This document shows positions 16,312-24,192 of a stretch of 27,171 bases of DNA, piece by piece; the first letter of the stretch is position 1, and the number at the start of each line of letters is the position of its first letter. The notes beneath the pieces were generated by a model that saw nothing but the letters and a program-made list of their open reading frames with translations, did not search any database and had not been told where the DNA came from. The translations under genes were made by a program, and so were the position numbers. The stretch comes from CAZAFD01 sp964484785 (GTDB taxonomy: Bacteria > Pseudomonadota > Alphaproteobacteria > Rickettsiales > UBA1997). The DNA lies in the NCBI GenBank assembly GCA_964484785.1, contig CAZAFD010000011.1:1-27171 (forward strand), given 5' to 3'.

Positions 16312-16701
16312 GTGAGTTTAAATTTACTGGACCGATACGTTGGATCTAGACTCAAGATGCGACGAGGTCTGTTAGGTATCAGCCAAACAAAAATGGGCCA
16401 GATTACCGGGGTTACATTTCAACAGATTCAAAAATATGAGAAGGGAATTAATAGGATTAGTTGCGGAATGCTCTATCAGTTCGCTAAGGTTTTGAAAGTC
16501 CCAATCGACTATTTTTTTGAAGGATTCGAAAATGAGGAATTAAATTCCAAGTTGATAAATAAGTTGATAGACAATTGTCCCATAGTGGAAGAAAAAGAAA
16601 TTTTCCTGTTGATCAAATATTATATACAAATAAAAGATCCTCAAACCAGAAGAAATGTTTTAAGTCTAGCTCAATCATTGACCAAGAAGTACTCTTTGTG
16701 A
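16312..16701 (+). CDS. XRE-family helix-turn-helix regulator
   Basis: DNA-binding regulator of the alphaproteobacterial type that begins DRYVGSRL-MRR. The helix-turn-helix spans about residues 15-65: LLGISQTKMGQITGVTFQQIQKYEKGINRI, readable as SQTKMGQITGVTFQQIQKYE, followed by LYQFAKVLKVPIDYFFEGF. I chose GTG 16312 because AAGGTGG lies just upstream (16302-16308) and because this places the N-terminus where relatives start; an ATG at 16285 adds nine residues. The C-terminal half is helical with no recognised domain. Codon use is visibly less A/T-biased than its neighbours (ACCGGGGTT, GCGACGAGG). Related regulators control secretion-system and developmental genes in Rickettsiales, but the target here is unknown. 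The roughly 280 bp upstream (16030-16311) hold only AT-rich DNA and a TATAAT box at 16226-16231. Confidence 0.9.
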   Translation: MSLNLLDRYVGSRLKMRRGLLGISQTKMGQITGVTFQQIQKYEKGINRISCGMLYQFAKVLKVPIDYFFEGFENEELNSKLINKLIDNCPIVEEKEIFLLIKYYIQIKDPQTRRNVLSLAQSLTKKYSL

Positions 16702-16766
16702 TAAGCTTGGATACGAATAGCGATCCGGACTAATTTGTGGACTAAAAGTTCATTACTTAACGTTAC

Positions 16767-16806
16767 AAGACGATACAGTAACTTACTGTTCATCGTCTTA
16801 TTTATT
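16767..16806 (+). terminator. Hairpin terminator after the XRE regulator
   Basis: AAGACGAT (16767-16774) pairs with ATCGTCTT (16792-16799), continued inward by ACAGT/ACTGT with a 2-nt bulge. It is followed by ATTTATT in the + direction. In the - direction no T-run follows, so it probably does not end the tRNA transcript. Confidence 0.6.
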
Positions 16807-16823
16807 ATAGGATATTATAGGAT
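16804..16823. repeat. Tandem 10-bp duplication
   Basis: ATTATAGGAT occurs twice in immediate succession just past the 3' end of tRNA-Ser. Two copies only; probably a slippage product. Confidence 0.7.
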
Positions 16824-16845
16824 ATAAAAATAATTTTTGTAAACA

Positions 16846-16937
16846 TGGCGGAGAGGATGGGATTTGAACCCATGATACCCCTCGCGAGGTATGACGATTT
16901 TCGAGATCGTTCCATTCAACCACTCTGGCACCCCTCC
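16846..16937 (-). tRNA. tRNA-Ser (anticodon CGA, reads UCG)
   Basis: On the - strand the 92-nt RNA begins GGAGGGGTGCC and ends CTCCGCCA, with CCA encoded. The acceptor stem pairs over 7 bp (one G-U), the anticodon loop reads CTCGAAA within an ATCG/CGAT stem, and the T arm contains GGTTCAAATCC. The long variable arm (CATACCTCGCGAGGGGTAT) is characteristic of serine tRNAs. It directly follows rnpB on the same strand, and no promoter fits in between, so it should be made as one transcript with RNase P RNA. Confidence 0.95.
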
Positions 16938-16940
16938 AAA

Positions 16941-17303
16941 CAAGATAAGAATAAGCCGGATTCTGTTTAAGATAACCATTAATCTAGAATTATAATTACT
17001 TACAATTTCAAGCTACCTACCAAGATATATACGTGAAGATGCGTCTTGCCTGAAGCAAAATATCAAATTTGGTATTGCTCCTAACAGGGTTTACAACTAG
17101 TTACAAATTACTGTAACCGTGTGAGCTCTTACCTCGCTTTTTCACCCTTACCATTTCTGGCGGTATATTTTCTGTTGCACTTTCCGTGAAGTTACCTTCC
17201 GTGGATGTTATCCGCTGTTATTTCTTCATGGAGTCCGGACTTTCCTCTTGTTTTCATCCTACATAGGAAAAACAAGCGATTATCTCCCTTATCTCTCTAA
17301 AGA
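16941..17303 (-). ncRNA. rnpB: RNase P RNA (bacterial type A)
   Basis: Catalytic RNA of RNase P, which removes 5' leaders from pre-tRNAs. Hallmarks on the - strand in order: GAGGAAAGTCCGGACTCC (P4 5' strand and J3/4), GGAAAGTGCAACAGAAA, ATACCGCC, GGTAAGGGTGAAA, GAGGTAAGAGCTCAC, and the closing ACAGAATCCGGCTTAT (P4 3' strand). The ends pair as P1: AGATAAG near 17297 with CTTATCT near 16943. The 3' pairing strand ends only about 3-4 nt before the first base of tRNA-Ser. The promoter is not obvious in the 34 bp to rarA; read-through from rarA is possible. Ends are accurate to a few bases. Confidence 0.95.
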
Positions 17304-17337
17304 TAATACTTTATATTTTATAGATTACAAGATATTT

Positions 17338-18615
17338 TTACTTTTGAGAATCTTTGTTTAGCTTTTCACGCAGATTTTCCCAATATTGTAACCTTTTTTT
17401 AATTTCTCTCTCAAAACCCCTATCGTTTGGTTTATAATAGGTTTGTCTTTTTATGTCTTCTGGGAAGTAATTTTGTCCAGAAAAGCAGAATTCGGTATCG
17501 TGATCGTAAATATAACCATCACTATAACCAAGATTCTTCATTAATTTTGTTGGAGCATTCAGGATGTGTTTTGGTGGATTCTGATAGTTGTTAGTTTTGG
17601 CATGTTTTACAACATTGTTATGCGCTATATACTGAGCATTAGATTTTGGTGCCGTGGCGCAATATACCAAAGCTTGTGTTATTGCTAGTTCTCCCTCTGG
17701 TGATCCTAAAAAATCATAAGCCTCTTTAGCCATAACTGCCTGTGTTAAAGCATTTGGATCGGCCATACCTATGTCCTCAACTGCCATCCTGATCAAACGA
17801 CGTAAAATAAAATGTGGATTTTCTCCAGCCTCTAACATTCTAGCATACCAATATAGAGCAGCTTGAACATCTGATCCGCGTACTGACTTATGTAAAGCGC
17901 TAATTAAGCTATAGTGCCCATCGTTTTGTTTATCATAATTAGAGCTACGCTTTTGTACTATATCTAGTAATGTTTTATCACTAAGTATTTCTGTTGTTGT
18001 TACATCAAAAAGCTCCTCGCACATATTTAGCAAGAATCTACCGTCACCATTACTCATGGCAATGAGAAGATCTTTTTGTTTGGACGTTATGGGTAACTTT
18101 TTATCTTGTAATTTTTCAGCTCTAGTTACTAGTTCTAGTAAAGCCTCATTATTCAAAGCATTAAATACTAAAACCTTGCATCTTGATAACAAAGCGCTGT
18201 TTAATTCAAAAGATGGATTTTCTGTAGTGGCGCCTATTAAAACAATCGTACCATTTTCTATATATGGTAACAAAACATCCTGTTGATTCTTCTTAAAACA
18301 ATGTATTTCATCTATAAAGACTATAGTACTTTTCTCAAAGTCCTTTAATCTATTTTGAGCTAGCTCAAAAATTCTCTTTAAATCTGAGGTACCACTATTA
18401 GTAGCCGAGATTATTTCGGAAAAATAGTTCTTTTTTTGTAATAAAAGTTTAGCCACAGTAGTTTTACCGCTTCCAGCTGGTCCCCAAAATATCATTGAAG
18501 GTATAAAGTCTTGCTTAAAGGCTCTTGTAAGAGTGCTATTTTCTGTAAAAAGATGTTCTTGTCCAACAATTTCATCAAAGTCTTTCGCTCTGAGTTTATC
18601 TGCTAGAGGTTGCAT
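17338..18615 (-). CDS. rarA: Replication-associated recombination protein RarA (MgsA)
   Basis: AAA+ ATPase related to clamp-loader subunits that acts at stalled forks. The N-terminus MQPLADKLRAKDFDEIVGQEHL is typical. The ATPase core shows WGPAGSGKTTVAKLL (Walker A), FIDEIHCFKKNQQD (Walker B, DEIH), GATTENPSFELNSALLSRC (sensor 1 and arginine finger). The C-terminal tetramerisation part carries ALHKSVRGSDVQAALYWYARML, RRLIRMAVEDIGMADP and YCATAPKSN. 425 residues is full length. It starts 2 bp after the virB4 stop, so it is co-transcribed with a secretion ATPase, an unexpected pairing that probably reflects genome compaction. Confidence 0.97.
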   Translation of the reverse strand: MQPLADKLRAKDFDEIVGQEHLFTENSTLTRAFKQDFIPSMIFWGPAGSGKTTVAKLLLQKKNYFSEIISATNSGTSDLKRIFELAQNRLKDFEKSTIVFIDEIHCFKKNQQDVLLPYIENGTIVLIGATTENPSFELNSALLSRCKVLVFNALNNEALLELVTRAEKLQDKKLPITSKQKDLLIAMSNGDGRFLLNMCEELFDVTTTEILSDKTLLDIVQKRSSNYDKQNDGHYSLISALHKSVRGSDVQAALYWYARMLEAGENPHFILRRLIRMAVEDIGMADPNALTQAVMAKEAYDFLGSPEGELAITQALVYCATAPKSNAQYIAHNNVVKHAKTNNYQNPPKHILNAPTKLMKNLGYSDGYIYDHDTEFCFSGQNYFPEDIKRQTYYKPNDRGFEREIKKRLQYWENLREKLNKDSQK

Positions 18616-18617
18616 GG

Positions 18618-21137
18618 TTATTCAACTTTATTTACGGATAATTGTTCCCTTGACTCTTGCCATTCAATTTGTCTCTTTTCTTGCTCTTTTAACTGTTGTT
18701 CTGTTACATATCTGTAGTAAGCACTTAATATCTTTTCTATCTCGGGAATCCATACTTCTGGATCATTCGATTTTGTTAATTCTTTTGCTTTATACATGGC
18801 GTTAACAGCGACAACATCAGAATTGAAAACACTTTTTTCTGTACGAGATAAGAAATCAAAGTCTATTTTAGCAAATAATGAACTTTTATTGTTTCTAATT
18901 AAAAAAATACATTCATCTTTTATTATGCTTAATAACTTAGCTTCCTGTTCATTAATGTTGAAGATTTTTTTCTGATATACAGATGTCTTCATGTTTTGTA
19001 ACAAGATACTTGTGGCAAAGTGCTTGCCAACAGGAGTTTTTAAATAACTATTTTCAAAAAAATCTGAACCACTAGTTGTGCATACAAAGATAGTGTTTTT
19101 ACTAGAAAACTTTTTTATTATGTTTAAAAACTCGTTTGCCATATACTCATTATCGAATAAATTCCAAACTTCGTTTATAGCGATTATAGTCCTGCTTTCT
19201 TCTGATGTGAGACTATATATTCGATATAATAAATATTTTAAGGCTATAACCTTTACTTTATCATTATTTACCAAGTTTCCAAAATTAAAGCCAACAACAG
19301 TATCAGAAAAAATATCTTTAGCGTTTATATCATTAAAAATAAAGTTACCATTTTCTGGTTGGTCCCAATCTTTTAATATCTGATATATCTCTGTTAAACC
19401 ATTGTTTTTTACTAATTCAGTTACATCTTTTAACATTTTGATGTTTGATATATTTTCTTTAATCATAGAATCAAATTGTTCGATTTCACTTTGTAAAACC
19501 GTCTTTTTGTTTCCTAATTGTATAAAACCACTATCATTAATTTTTAGAATAGAGTGTAGCCAATTGATTACGAAATTAATATCAGTTTCATCGTTTATTG
19601 TTTCAAAGGGATTTAAGATAAGTTTATCTTTTTTTGAATTTTCTTGGTTGGACAACTCGTAATATTTCCCATTAAGAGCATTAATAAAAACCTTTGATTT
19701 ATTGAGAGTATCTATATAAAAGATTCTGTCTACCTGTTTAGTAGATTCTGAAATTAAAAAGTTTAATATTGTAGTTCTGTAATCATTATTAGGGCCAACA
19801 ATCAGAGTGTTTCCCTGCCCAGTGTTATTATTGTGGAACGAGAAAAAATATGGCGTGTTTATAGTACTTTTAAGTACTAAAACAGCATCACCCCATTTAT
19901 TATTAGTAAGTCTGCCTGCTGGAAAGTTATATAAGGATATAAACTGACACATTTGGTCAATTGGTATTATCTTTAATCTCTCTATATAACTAAAGTTTGC
20001 TGGCAATTGTGACCAGAATAGAGTAGGGAGAAACATTTCTTCGCGAACAGCAACCAGCCCTATTTTTTTTAAAACATTAAATAAGGCGGAAGTATTTTTG
20101 TCCACTTCCTCTACTGAACTACCCTTAACTTGTATGAGTACCTGACTTATTAAAAGATTTTTATTTGATTTTTCTAAATCATCTACAAGCGCGCCATAGC
20201 CGCTAATTGTTTTTATTTCACTATCTTCAATAGTATTTAATGTTTCGTATTGCTCTTTTATTTGTTCAGCATACCAATCTTTATTGTGTAATACGCTGAT
20301 TGTTTGAGTGATAATTAATTCCTCGTCTAATTGTATTATTTTATCTAATTCAGACAATAAAAGGTTATTATAATTTTTTAGTGAAACCAAAGAAATATAG
20401 GTGTTTGTTTCATTATCGAAAATTTGGAGGATATTTGATCCATATACAATTTTCTTATTACTTAGACCATAACCTAATATATTATTATCTAACGGAAATA
20501 GTTTTCGATCGTTATTAATTATTAATGAAAAGAATTTACAATGTTCAGAATAATAATGATTGTCTATTTTTATAATTTTTAATACTTGAGGTTTATATTC
20601 TTGTAAGTCTTCCAGGATTTTGTTTGTTATATTCGTGAGTATCTTATTGGTTTCATTAAAAGCATTCTTTTTAATTCTTTTTAATCTAGAAAATGAAATA
20701 TTTTGGATTAAATTAGTTAAGAAATTATCTATTTTATTTTTTTTTCCTAAAATTATACTAATATATATTTCATTTGTATACTGCTTAGAAAAATTATTTT
20801 TATCATTCCATTTTTGATTTATGTTCTTAGAAAAATAATTAGTATATTCCTGATTATGCGGGGTAATATCTACGTGTTTTCGTACAACATGGAACCAATA
20901 GTTTATATTATCTATTTTTAAAGTATTTACCAAACAGTTTTGTAAATCAGCTCGTAACTTGAATAAGTTATCCGATGAGGTATTTGTCATAAAAGACGGT
21001 ATTTTAATTATCTGTACTAACTCACCGTTATGGGTTATAACTGTTCTCTCATCTAAATAACATGCAAATGGAAACAATTCTTCGTTGGGATACTGGTCTG
21101 TTGTTTCTATGTTATTAAAAATGTTTTTTATATTCAT
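18618..21137 (-). CDS. virB4: Type IV secretion ATPase VirB4, degenerate-motif paralogue (RvhB4-II-like)
   Basis: VirB4 family, 839 residues, with the family N-terminal domain (FPFACYLDERTVITHNGELVQI) and middle region (REEMFLPTLFWSQLPANF, FPAGRLTNNKWGDAVLVL). The nucleotide-binding motifs are altered. Walker A reads GPNNDYRTT (448-456) instead of GPTGSGKT, so both the second glycine and the catalytic lysine are lost. Walker B reads IIAINEVWNLF (651-661), with Asn655 where DEAW has Asp. This matches the known situation in Rickettsiales, where one of two VirB4 copies has defective ATPase motifs, so a structural or regulatory role is likely. It is the first gene of a pair with rarA and is divergent from the coiled-coil gene over a 119-bp gap. 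Confidence 0.88.
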   Translation of the reverse strand: MNIKNIFNNIETTDQYPNEELFPFACYLDERTVITHNGELVQIIKIPSFMTNTSSDNLFKLRADLQNCLVNTLKIDNINYWFHVVRKHVDITPHNQEYTNYFSKNINQKWNDKNNFSKQYTNEIYISIILGKKNKIDNFLTNLIQNISFSRLKRIKKNAFNETNKILTNITNKILEDLQEYKPQVLKIIKIDNHYYSEHCKFFSLIINNDRKLFPLDNNILGYGLSNKKIVYGSNILQIFDNETNTYISLVSLKNYNNLLLSELDKIIQLDEELIITQTISVLHNKDWYAEQIKEQYETLNTIEDSEIKTISGYGALVDDLEKSNKNLLISQVLIQVKGSSVEEVDKNTSALFNVLKKIGLVAVREEMFLPTLFWSQLPANFSYIERLKIIPIDQMCQFISLYNFPAGRLTNNKWGDAVLVLKSTINTPYFFSFHNNNTGQGNTLIVGPNNDYRTTILNFLISESTKQVDRIFYIDTLNKSKVFINALNGKYYELSNQENSKKDKLILNPFETINDETDINFVINWLHSILKINDSGFIQLGNKKTVLQSEIEQFDSMIKENISNIKMLKDVTELVKNNGLTEIYQILKDWDQPENGNFIFNDINAKDIFSDTVVGFNFGNLVNNDKVKVIALKYLLYRIYSLTSEESRTIIAINEVWNLFDNEYMANEFLNIIKKFSSKNTIFVCTTSGSDFFENSYLKTPVGKHFATSILLQNMKTSVYQKKIFNINEQEAKLLSIIKDECIFLIRNNKSSLFAKIDFDFLSRTEKSVFNSDVVAVNAMYKAKELTKSNDPEVWIPEIEKILSAYYRYVTEQQLKEQEKRQIEWQESREQLSVNKVE

Positions 21138-21256
21138 TATTTTTTAATGTAATACTTTAAAAAAGTTTGTATAAAGCTTGAAATATAAAATTAACAAGGT
21201 AATACTCCTTGGGAGAGTACATTATTAAATCAAATAATCAATATTAATTTATATTA

Positions 21257-21934
21257 ATGCATAATTTAGAAGGCTTTTTAAGGGATAAAGAGGTACTTAT
21301 TAGCGATGCTCTGTATTCATTTAGTTCTAGTCTAAATAATAGATTGATATCCAAGAAAAAGGATGTCTTCTCATTGTATAAAAAACTTTTGAAACTATAT
21401 GTATATTCTATAAAGAACGCAAAGCATAATTATGATGTTATATATAAATTAATTCATAATAGACCTAATAACGAAGAAAATAACAAGTATCGAGGATTTG
21501 ATTTAAATTTAAACGATCTTGAATCAATGAAGTTATTGATTCTTCAAATTGAAAAGAAAGAGAAAACTATACAAGATTTAAAGGGTCGCACTAATGAATT
21601 ATTATCAGAAAAAGAGGATTTAGTTGTTAAACTGCAAGATAAAGATCAAGCCTACAAGCAGTTAGAGACAGAGTACAATCAACATTTTTCCCGCGTTGAA
21701 GATTTGCAGCGGGCTTTGAATCAAAAAAATAGTGATATACAGAATTTAAAAAATAAAGCTGATAAATTAGAAAAAGATATTTTTGAATTAGAGGGTATAA
21801 AAAAGATTCAATATGAAACTATAGATAATTTAAAAGCTGAGAAAAAGCAGCAATTTATTGCAATATCAAAAATTAAAGATGAATTTAAACTGATTATACA
21901 AGAGTATACAGATATAATTAATGAGTTGAATTAA
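21257..21934 (+). CDS. Unknown coiled-coil protein upstream of zapA
   Basis: Not recognised. 225 residues. The N-terminal 85 are helical and rich in Lys, Leu and Tyr (SLYKKLLKLYVYSIKNAKHNY). From about 88 to 205 there is a continuous heptad-like Leu/Glu/Lys pattern (LILQIEKKEKTIQDLKGRTN, LQDKDQAYKQLETEYNQHF, LQRALNQKNSDIQNLKNKAD), strongly indicating a long coiled coil. There is no signal peptide or membrane helix. Only 2 bp separate it from zapA, so the two are co-translated. A cytoskeletal or division-related role is a reasonable inference from that context only. Many alphaproteobacteria have a small coiled-coil gene next to zapA, but I cannot claim homology. Confidence 0.85.
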   Translation: MHNLEGFLRDKEVLISDALYSFSSSLNNRLISKKKDVFSLYKKLLKLYVYSIKNAKHNYDVIYKLIHNRPNNEENNKYRGFDLNLNDLESMKLLILQIEKKEKTIQDLKGRTNELLSEKEDLVVKLQDKDQAYKQLETEYNQHFSRVEDLQRALNQKNSDIQNLKNKADKLEKDIFELEGIKKIQYETIDNLKAEKKQQFIAISKIKDEFKLIIQEYTDIINELN

Positions 21935-21936
21935 TT

Positions 21937-22398
21937 ATGAACAATATTTTTGAAACAGAGGTATGTGTTGGTTCTATTAGATGTAAACTAAGATATACCA
22001 CTAAGGAAGAGTTAGACTTTATAGAGGAAACTTTTAAGGAGTTGAATGAAAAATTTAACAAGCTGCTGATTTCATGCGGCAGAGTGGATGAAAAGTTACT
22101 GCTTTTTACCTTTTTGTTAGAGATTCAGTATGAAATTACAGTTTTACAAGGTTGTGTTAAGGATTTTTCTTTTTCTGATACCCTAAAGGAGATAAAAAAC
22201 TTTATTGGCCAGCAACAACGATTGGAAGAACAAATTATGGTTGGTATTCTGATCAAAAAAAACGAACTAACCAACTTGCAACGCGTTTCAAAAATTAGCA
22301 ATTCTTATAGACCTGATCTTGACTTTTATCCAATGTTGGAGGATTTTACGCAACGAATTTTAGCCAATATAAGTTCTATTGCAAATAATATTTTATAA
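21937..22398 (+). CDS. zapA: Cell division protein ZapA-like
   Basis: ZapA binds FtsZ and bundles its filaments at the division site. The N-terminal 70 residues follow the family pattern: VCVGSIRCKLRYTTKEELDF (beta hairpin then helix), ETFKELNEKFNKLL, and RVDEKLLLFTFLLEIQYEI, in place of the usual D.+LLL.AALLLADE. A C-terminal extension of about 80 residues (FIGQQQRLEEQIMVG and onwards) has no recognised domain, making the protein 153 residues against about 110 normally. It lies just after the coiled-coil gene and just before a predicted 6S RNA, mirroring the zapA-ssrS order of E. coli and relatives, which strengthens both calls. Confidence 0.75.
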   Translation: MNNIFETEVCVGSIRCKLRYTTKEELDFIEETFKELNEKFNKLLISCGRVDEKLLLFTFLLEIQYEITVLQGCVKDFSFSDTLKEIKNFIGQQQRLEEQIMVGILIKKNELTNLQRVSKISNSYRPDLDFYPMLEDFTQRILANISSIANNIL

Positions 22399-22399
22399 T
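22394..22399 (+). promoter_or_regulatory. TATAAT -10 box for the predicted 6S RNA
   Basis: A perfect sigma-70 -10 hexamer overlaps the zapA stop codon and ends 6-7 bp before the base of the long RNA hairpin, the correct distance for transcription to start at about 22405-22407. The -35 position (about 22371-22376) is a poor match. Confidence 0.55.
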
Positions 22400-22405
22400 A
22401 TACCA

Positions 22406-22576
22406 TCTAGACAGCACTACTTTTAGGGATTGAGTTTGTATTAATCCCAGAGACGCAAATTATAAGGTCGGGAATATGCCTCTGACACTGATCGTGGTCG
22501 TGTTATCGTAATTCCCAAATTTACAAACATGGTCTTAGAGTGACTGATTCTTTCCTTAATGGTGGTGCTATCTATA
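22406..22576 (+). ncRNA. ssrS: Probable 6S RNA
   Basis: 6S RNA imitates an open promoter and sequesters sigma-70 RNA polymerase. This roughly 170-nt gap folds as one long interrupted hairpin. The closing stem is TAGACAGCACTAC (22408-22420) with GTGGTGCTATCTA (22562-22574), 12 of 13 positions pairing (one GU). An inner stem is GTTTGTA (22434-22440) with TACAAAC (22522-22528). An upper stem is GGGAAT (22470-22475) with ATTCCC (22511-22516). The large asymmetric internal loops between them resemble the central bubble. Size, shape, the TATAAT box and the position after zapA agree with 6S. SRP RNA and tmRNA signatures are absent. The 3' end overlaps the last codons of tilS on the other strand by a few bases. 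Sequence identity alone would not prove it. Confidence 0.6.
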
Positions 22577-23864
22577 GATTCGTATGATTGATTTCCTTTA
22601 TTTCCATATAAGAGCAGTCTAGTAGGTAATTATCTTTATATTTTGCAACTGGTAGTGTATAAAATATATTTTTTTCTACTCCTGTAATTTGCCTAAGTTC
22701 TTTATATTTCTTAAAGTCCGTTTTTCGAATCTTTTCCAATAACTGGTTAAATTCACCTTGTTTTACATGAGTAATAAAGACATCCGCTATAGGCTTTTTT
22801 AAAGTTATCTCAAATCTTTTGTCCCATGTGGCTGTTTGATCGCAAATCAGCTTGATATCTTCTTGTATTGCATTGTATTCCCTGTATACAACAATCTTGT
22901 TTAACCCGTAGTCTTCTAATACGCATCCGTAGAAGGTTGTTTTAAATTTATGCCTTTTGCCTTCATAATACTCTTTAATTTCTCGGAATACTCTTTTTAA
23001 TTTTTCGAATCTTGGTTTATATATATTTCCACTTATCTTCATACAAATACTAGCGAGAATTCTAAGAGCAATATCCTCATCGGTCTCAAATAATTTTTTT
23101 AAATGTATCAAACCTATACCAAACGAAGGACATTCTACTACCTGGTTTTTTATTAAATGGAATTTTTCTTGTATTTGATCTTTGTATTTTTTTATCTCAT
23201 TAATTGCAGAGTTAATCCTATTAGTAATGATATAGTTATCTTGAAAAGTGTTTAAAAAATTTCTAACTTTGTTCCTTAAAAATCTAGTATCTGAATTAGA
23301 TTCATCTTCAATCCATTTTATATTATTTTCTTCTAGGAATTGTATTAACTCATGCTTTTGTATGTTCAAGAATGGTCTAAGAATGGTTATATTAAATAAT
23401 TTAGCTCTTGTATCCATTGCTGCTAAGCCATCGATACCACTGCCTCGTAGCAAACGTAGAAAGAATGTTTCTACTTGGTCATTCATATGATGAGCTGTAA
23501 GTAAATATTTTATTTTGTTTTTATGACAAAATTCAGCAAACAAATTATATCTAGCTTCTCTAGCTGAGGCTTCCAGGTTACTTATTTTATCTGTAGTATG
23601 ATTCCAGGTTAAAATTTCATGTTGAATATTTAACTTTTTACAAATTTTAGCAACATATATAGCTTCCTCAAGAGAAGAGGGTCGCAGTTGATGGTCTATA
23701 GTTATAGCATAAAGTGTTATATTTTGCTCTTTAGAATATTTATATAGAGCCAATAAGAGCGCCAAAGAATCGCAACCACCTGATACGCCAATAGCTACTT
23801 TGCTACCATTTATCTCTGGAAAGCCTCTTAATGATGTTAAGACTTTATTTTCTGTGAATGACAT
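22572..23864 (-). CDS. tilS: tRNA(Ile)-lysidine synthase TilS
   Basis: Ligates lysine to C34 of the CAU-anticodon tRNA-Ile so that it reads AUA; essential in bacteria. The PP-loop VAIGVSGGCDSLALLLAL (residues 22-39) binds ATP. TIDHQLRPSSLEEA, LTAHHMNDQVETFFLRLLRGSG and ILRPFLNIQKHELIQFL are the other N-type ATPase signatures, and ESNSDTRFLRNKVRN follows. The C-terminal part (about 240-430) is variable as expected. 430 residues is normal. The ATG lies 20 bp inside the 3' end of the small gene upstream, so the two are translationally linked. Confidence 0.96.
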   Translation of the reverse strand: MSFTENKVLTSLRGFPEINGSKVAIGVSGGCDSLALLLALYKYSKEQNITLYAITIDHQLRPSSLEEAIYVAKICKKLNIQHEILTWNHTTDKISNLEASAREARYNLFAEFCHKNKIKYLLTAHHMNDQVETFFLRLLRGSGIDGLAAMDTRAKLFNITILRPFLNIQKHELIQFLEENNIKWIEDESNSDTRFLRNKVRNFLNTFQDNYIITNRINSAINEIKKYKDQIQEKFHLIKNQVVECPSFGIGLIHLKKLFETDEDIALRILASICMKISGNIYKPRFEKLKRVFREIKEYYEGKRHKFKTTFYGCVLEDYGLNKIVVYREYNAIQEDIKLICDQTATWDKRFEITLKKPIADVFITHVKQGEFNQLLEKIRKTDFKKYKELRQITGVEKNIFYTLPVAKYKDNYLLDCSYMEIKEINHTNL

Positions 23865-24186
23865 GATTTATGAGGTTGGCAATTGAGTCCTTCACTCTTT
23901 GTTCAATACGTTTATATCTTTGGTACAAAGTTTCAGCTTGATCAAGTTTATTTATAATATCATCTAGATTTTTAGAATTTTGCTGTGCATCCGTATTAGA
24001 TGAAGTATCTGAAGGTTGTTTGTTTACTTCGCTATTTTCTGTGGAGGTCTGATTGTTATTTTTAGCGGCCATTGATCCACGCAATACAGCTTGCTTTTCT
24101 TGAATGAAGTAATGTATCTGTAACTTATGCTTATTATAGTAATTAAAACAAAACAAAGCTACTAGTATAAAGATTATTAATCGCAC
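23845..24186 (-). CDS. Small membrane-anchored protein of unknown function
   Basis: Not recognised. 113 residues from a GTG start. A hydrophobic segment (IIFILVALFCFNYY, residues 4-17) forms a signal anchor. Residues about 43-72 are Asn/Ser/Thr/Gln-rich and probably disordered. The last 40 residues (LDDIINKLDQAETLYQRYKR, then IEQRVKDSI) look helical with coiled-coil character. It overlaps tilS by 20 bp and starts 6 bp after the preceding membrane-protein gene. No Shine-Dalgarno is visible, so coupled translation is likely. The start is uncertain because no in-frame ATG precedes residue 39. Confidence 0.7.
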   Translation of the reverse strand: MRLIIFILVALFCFNYYNKHKLQIHYFIQEKQAVLRGSMAAKNNNQTSTENSEVNKQPSDTSSNTDAQQNSKNLDDIINKLDQAETLYQRYKRIEQRVKDSIANLINHVIHRK

Positions 24187-24192
24187 TGTATA

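Noticed and set aside
22406..22576. SRP (4.5S) RNA or tmRNA in the zapA-tilS gap
   Set aside because: The SRP tetraloop region (GGAA with AGCAG) and the tmRNA alanyl acceptor/CCA ends and tag frame are not present; the long interrupted hairpin fits 6S better.
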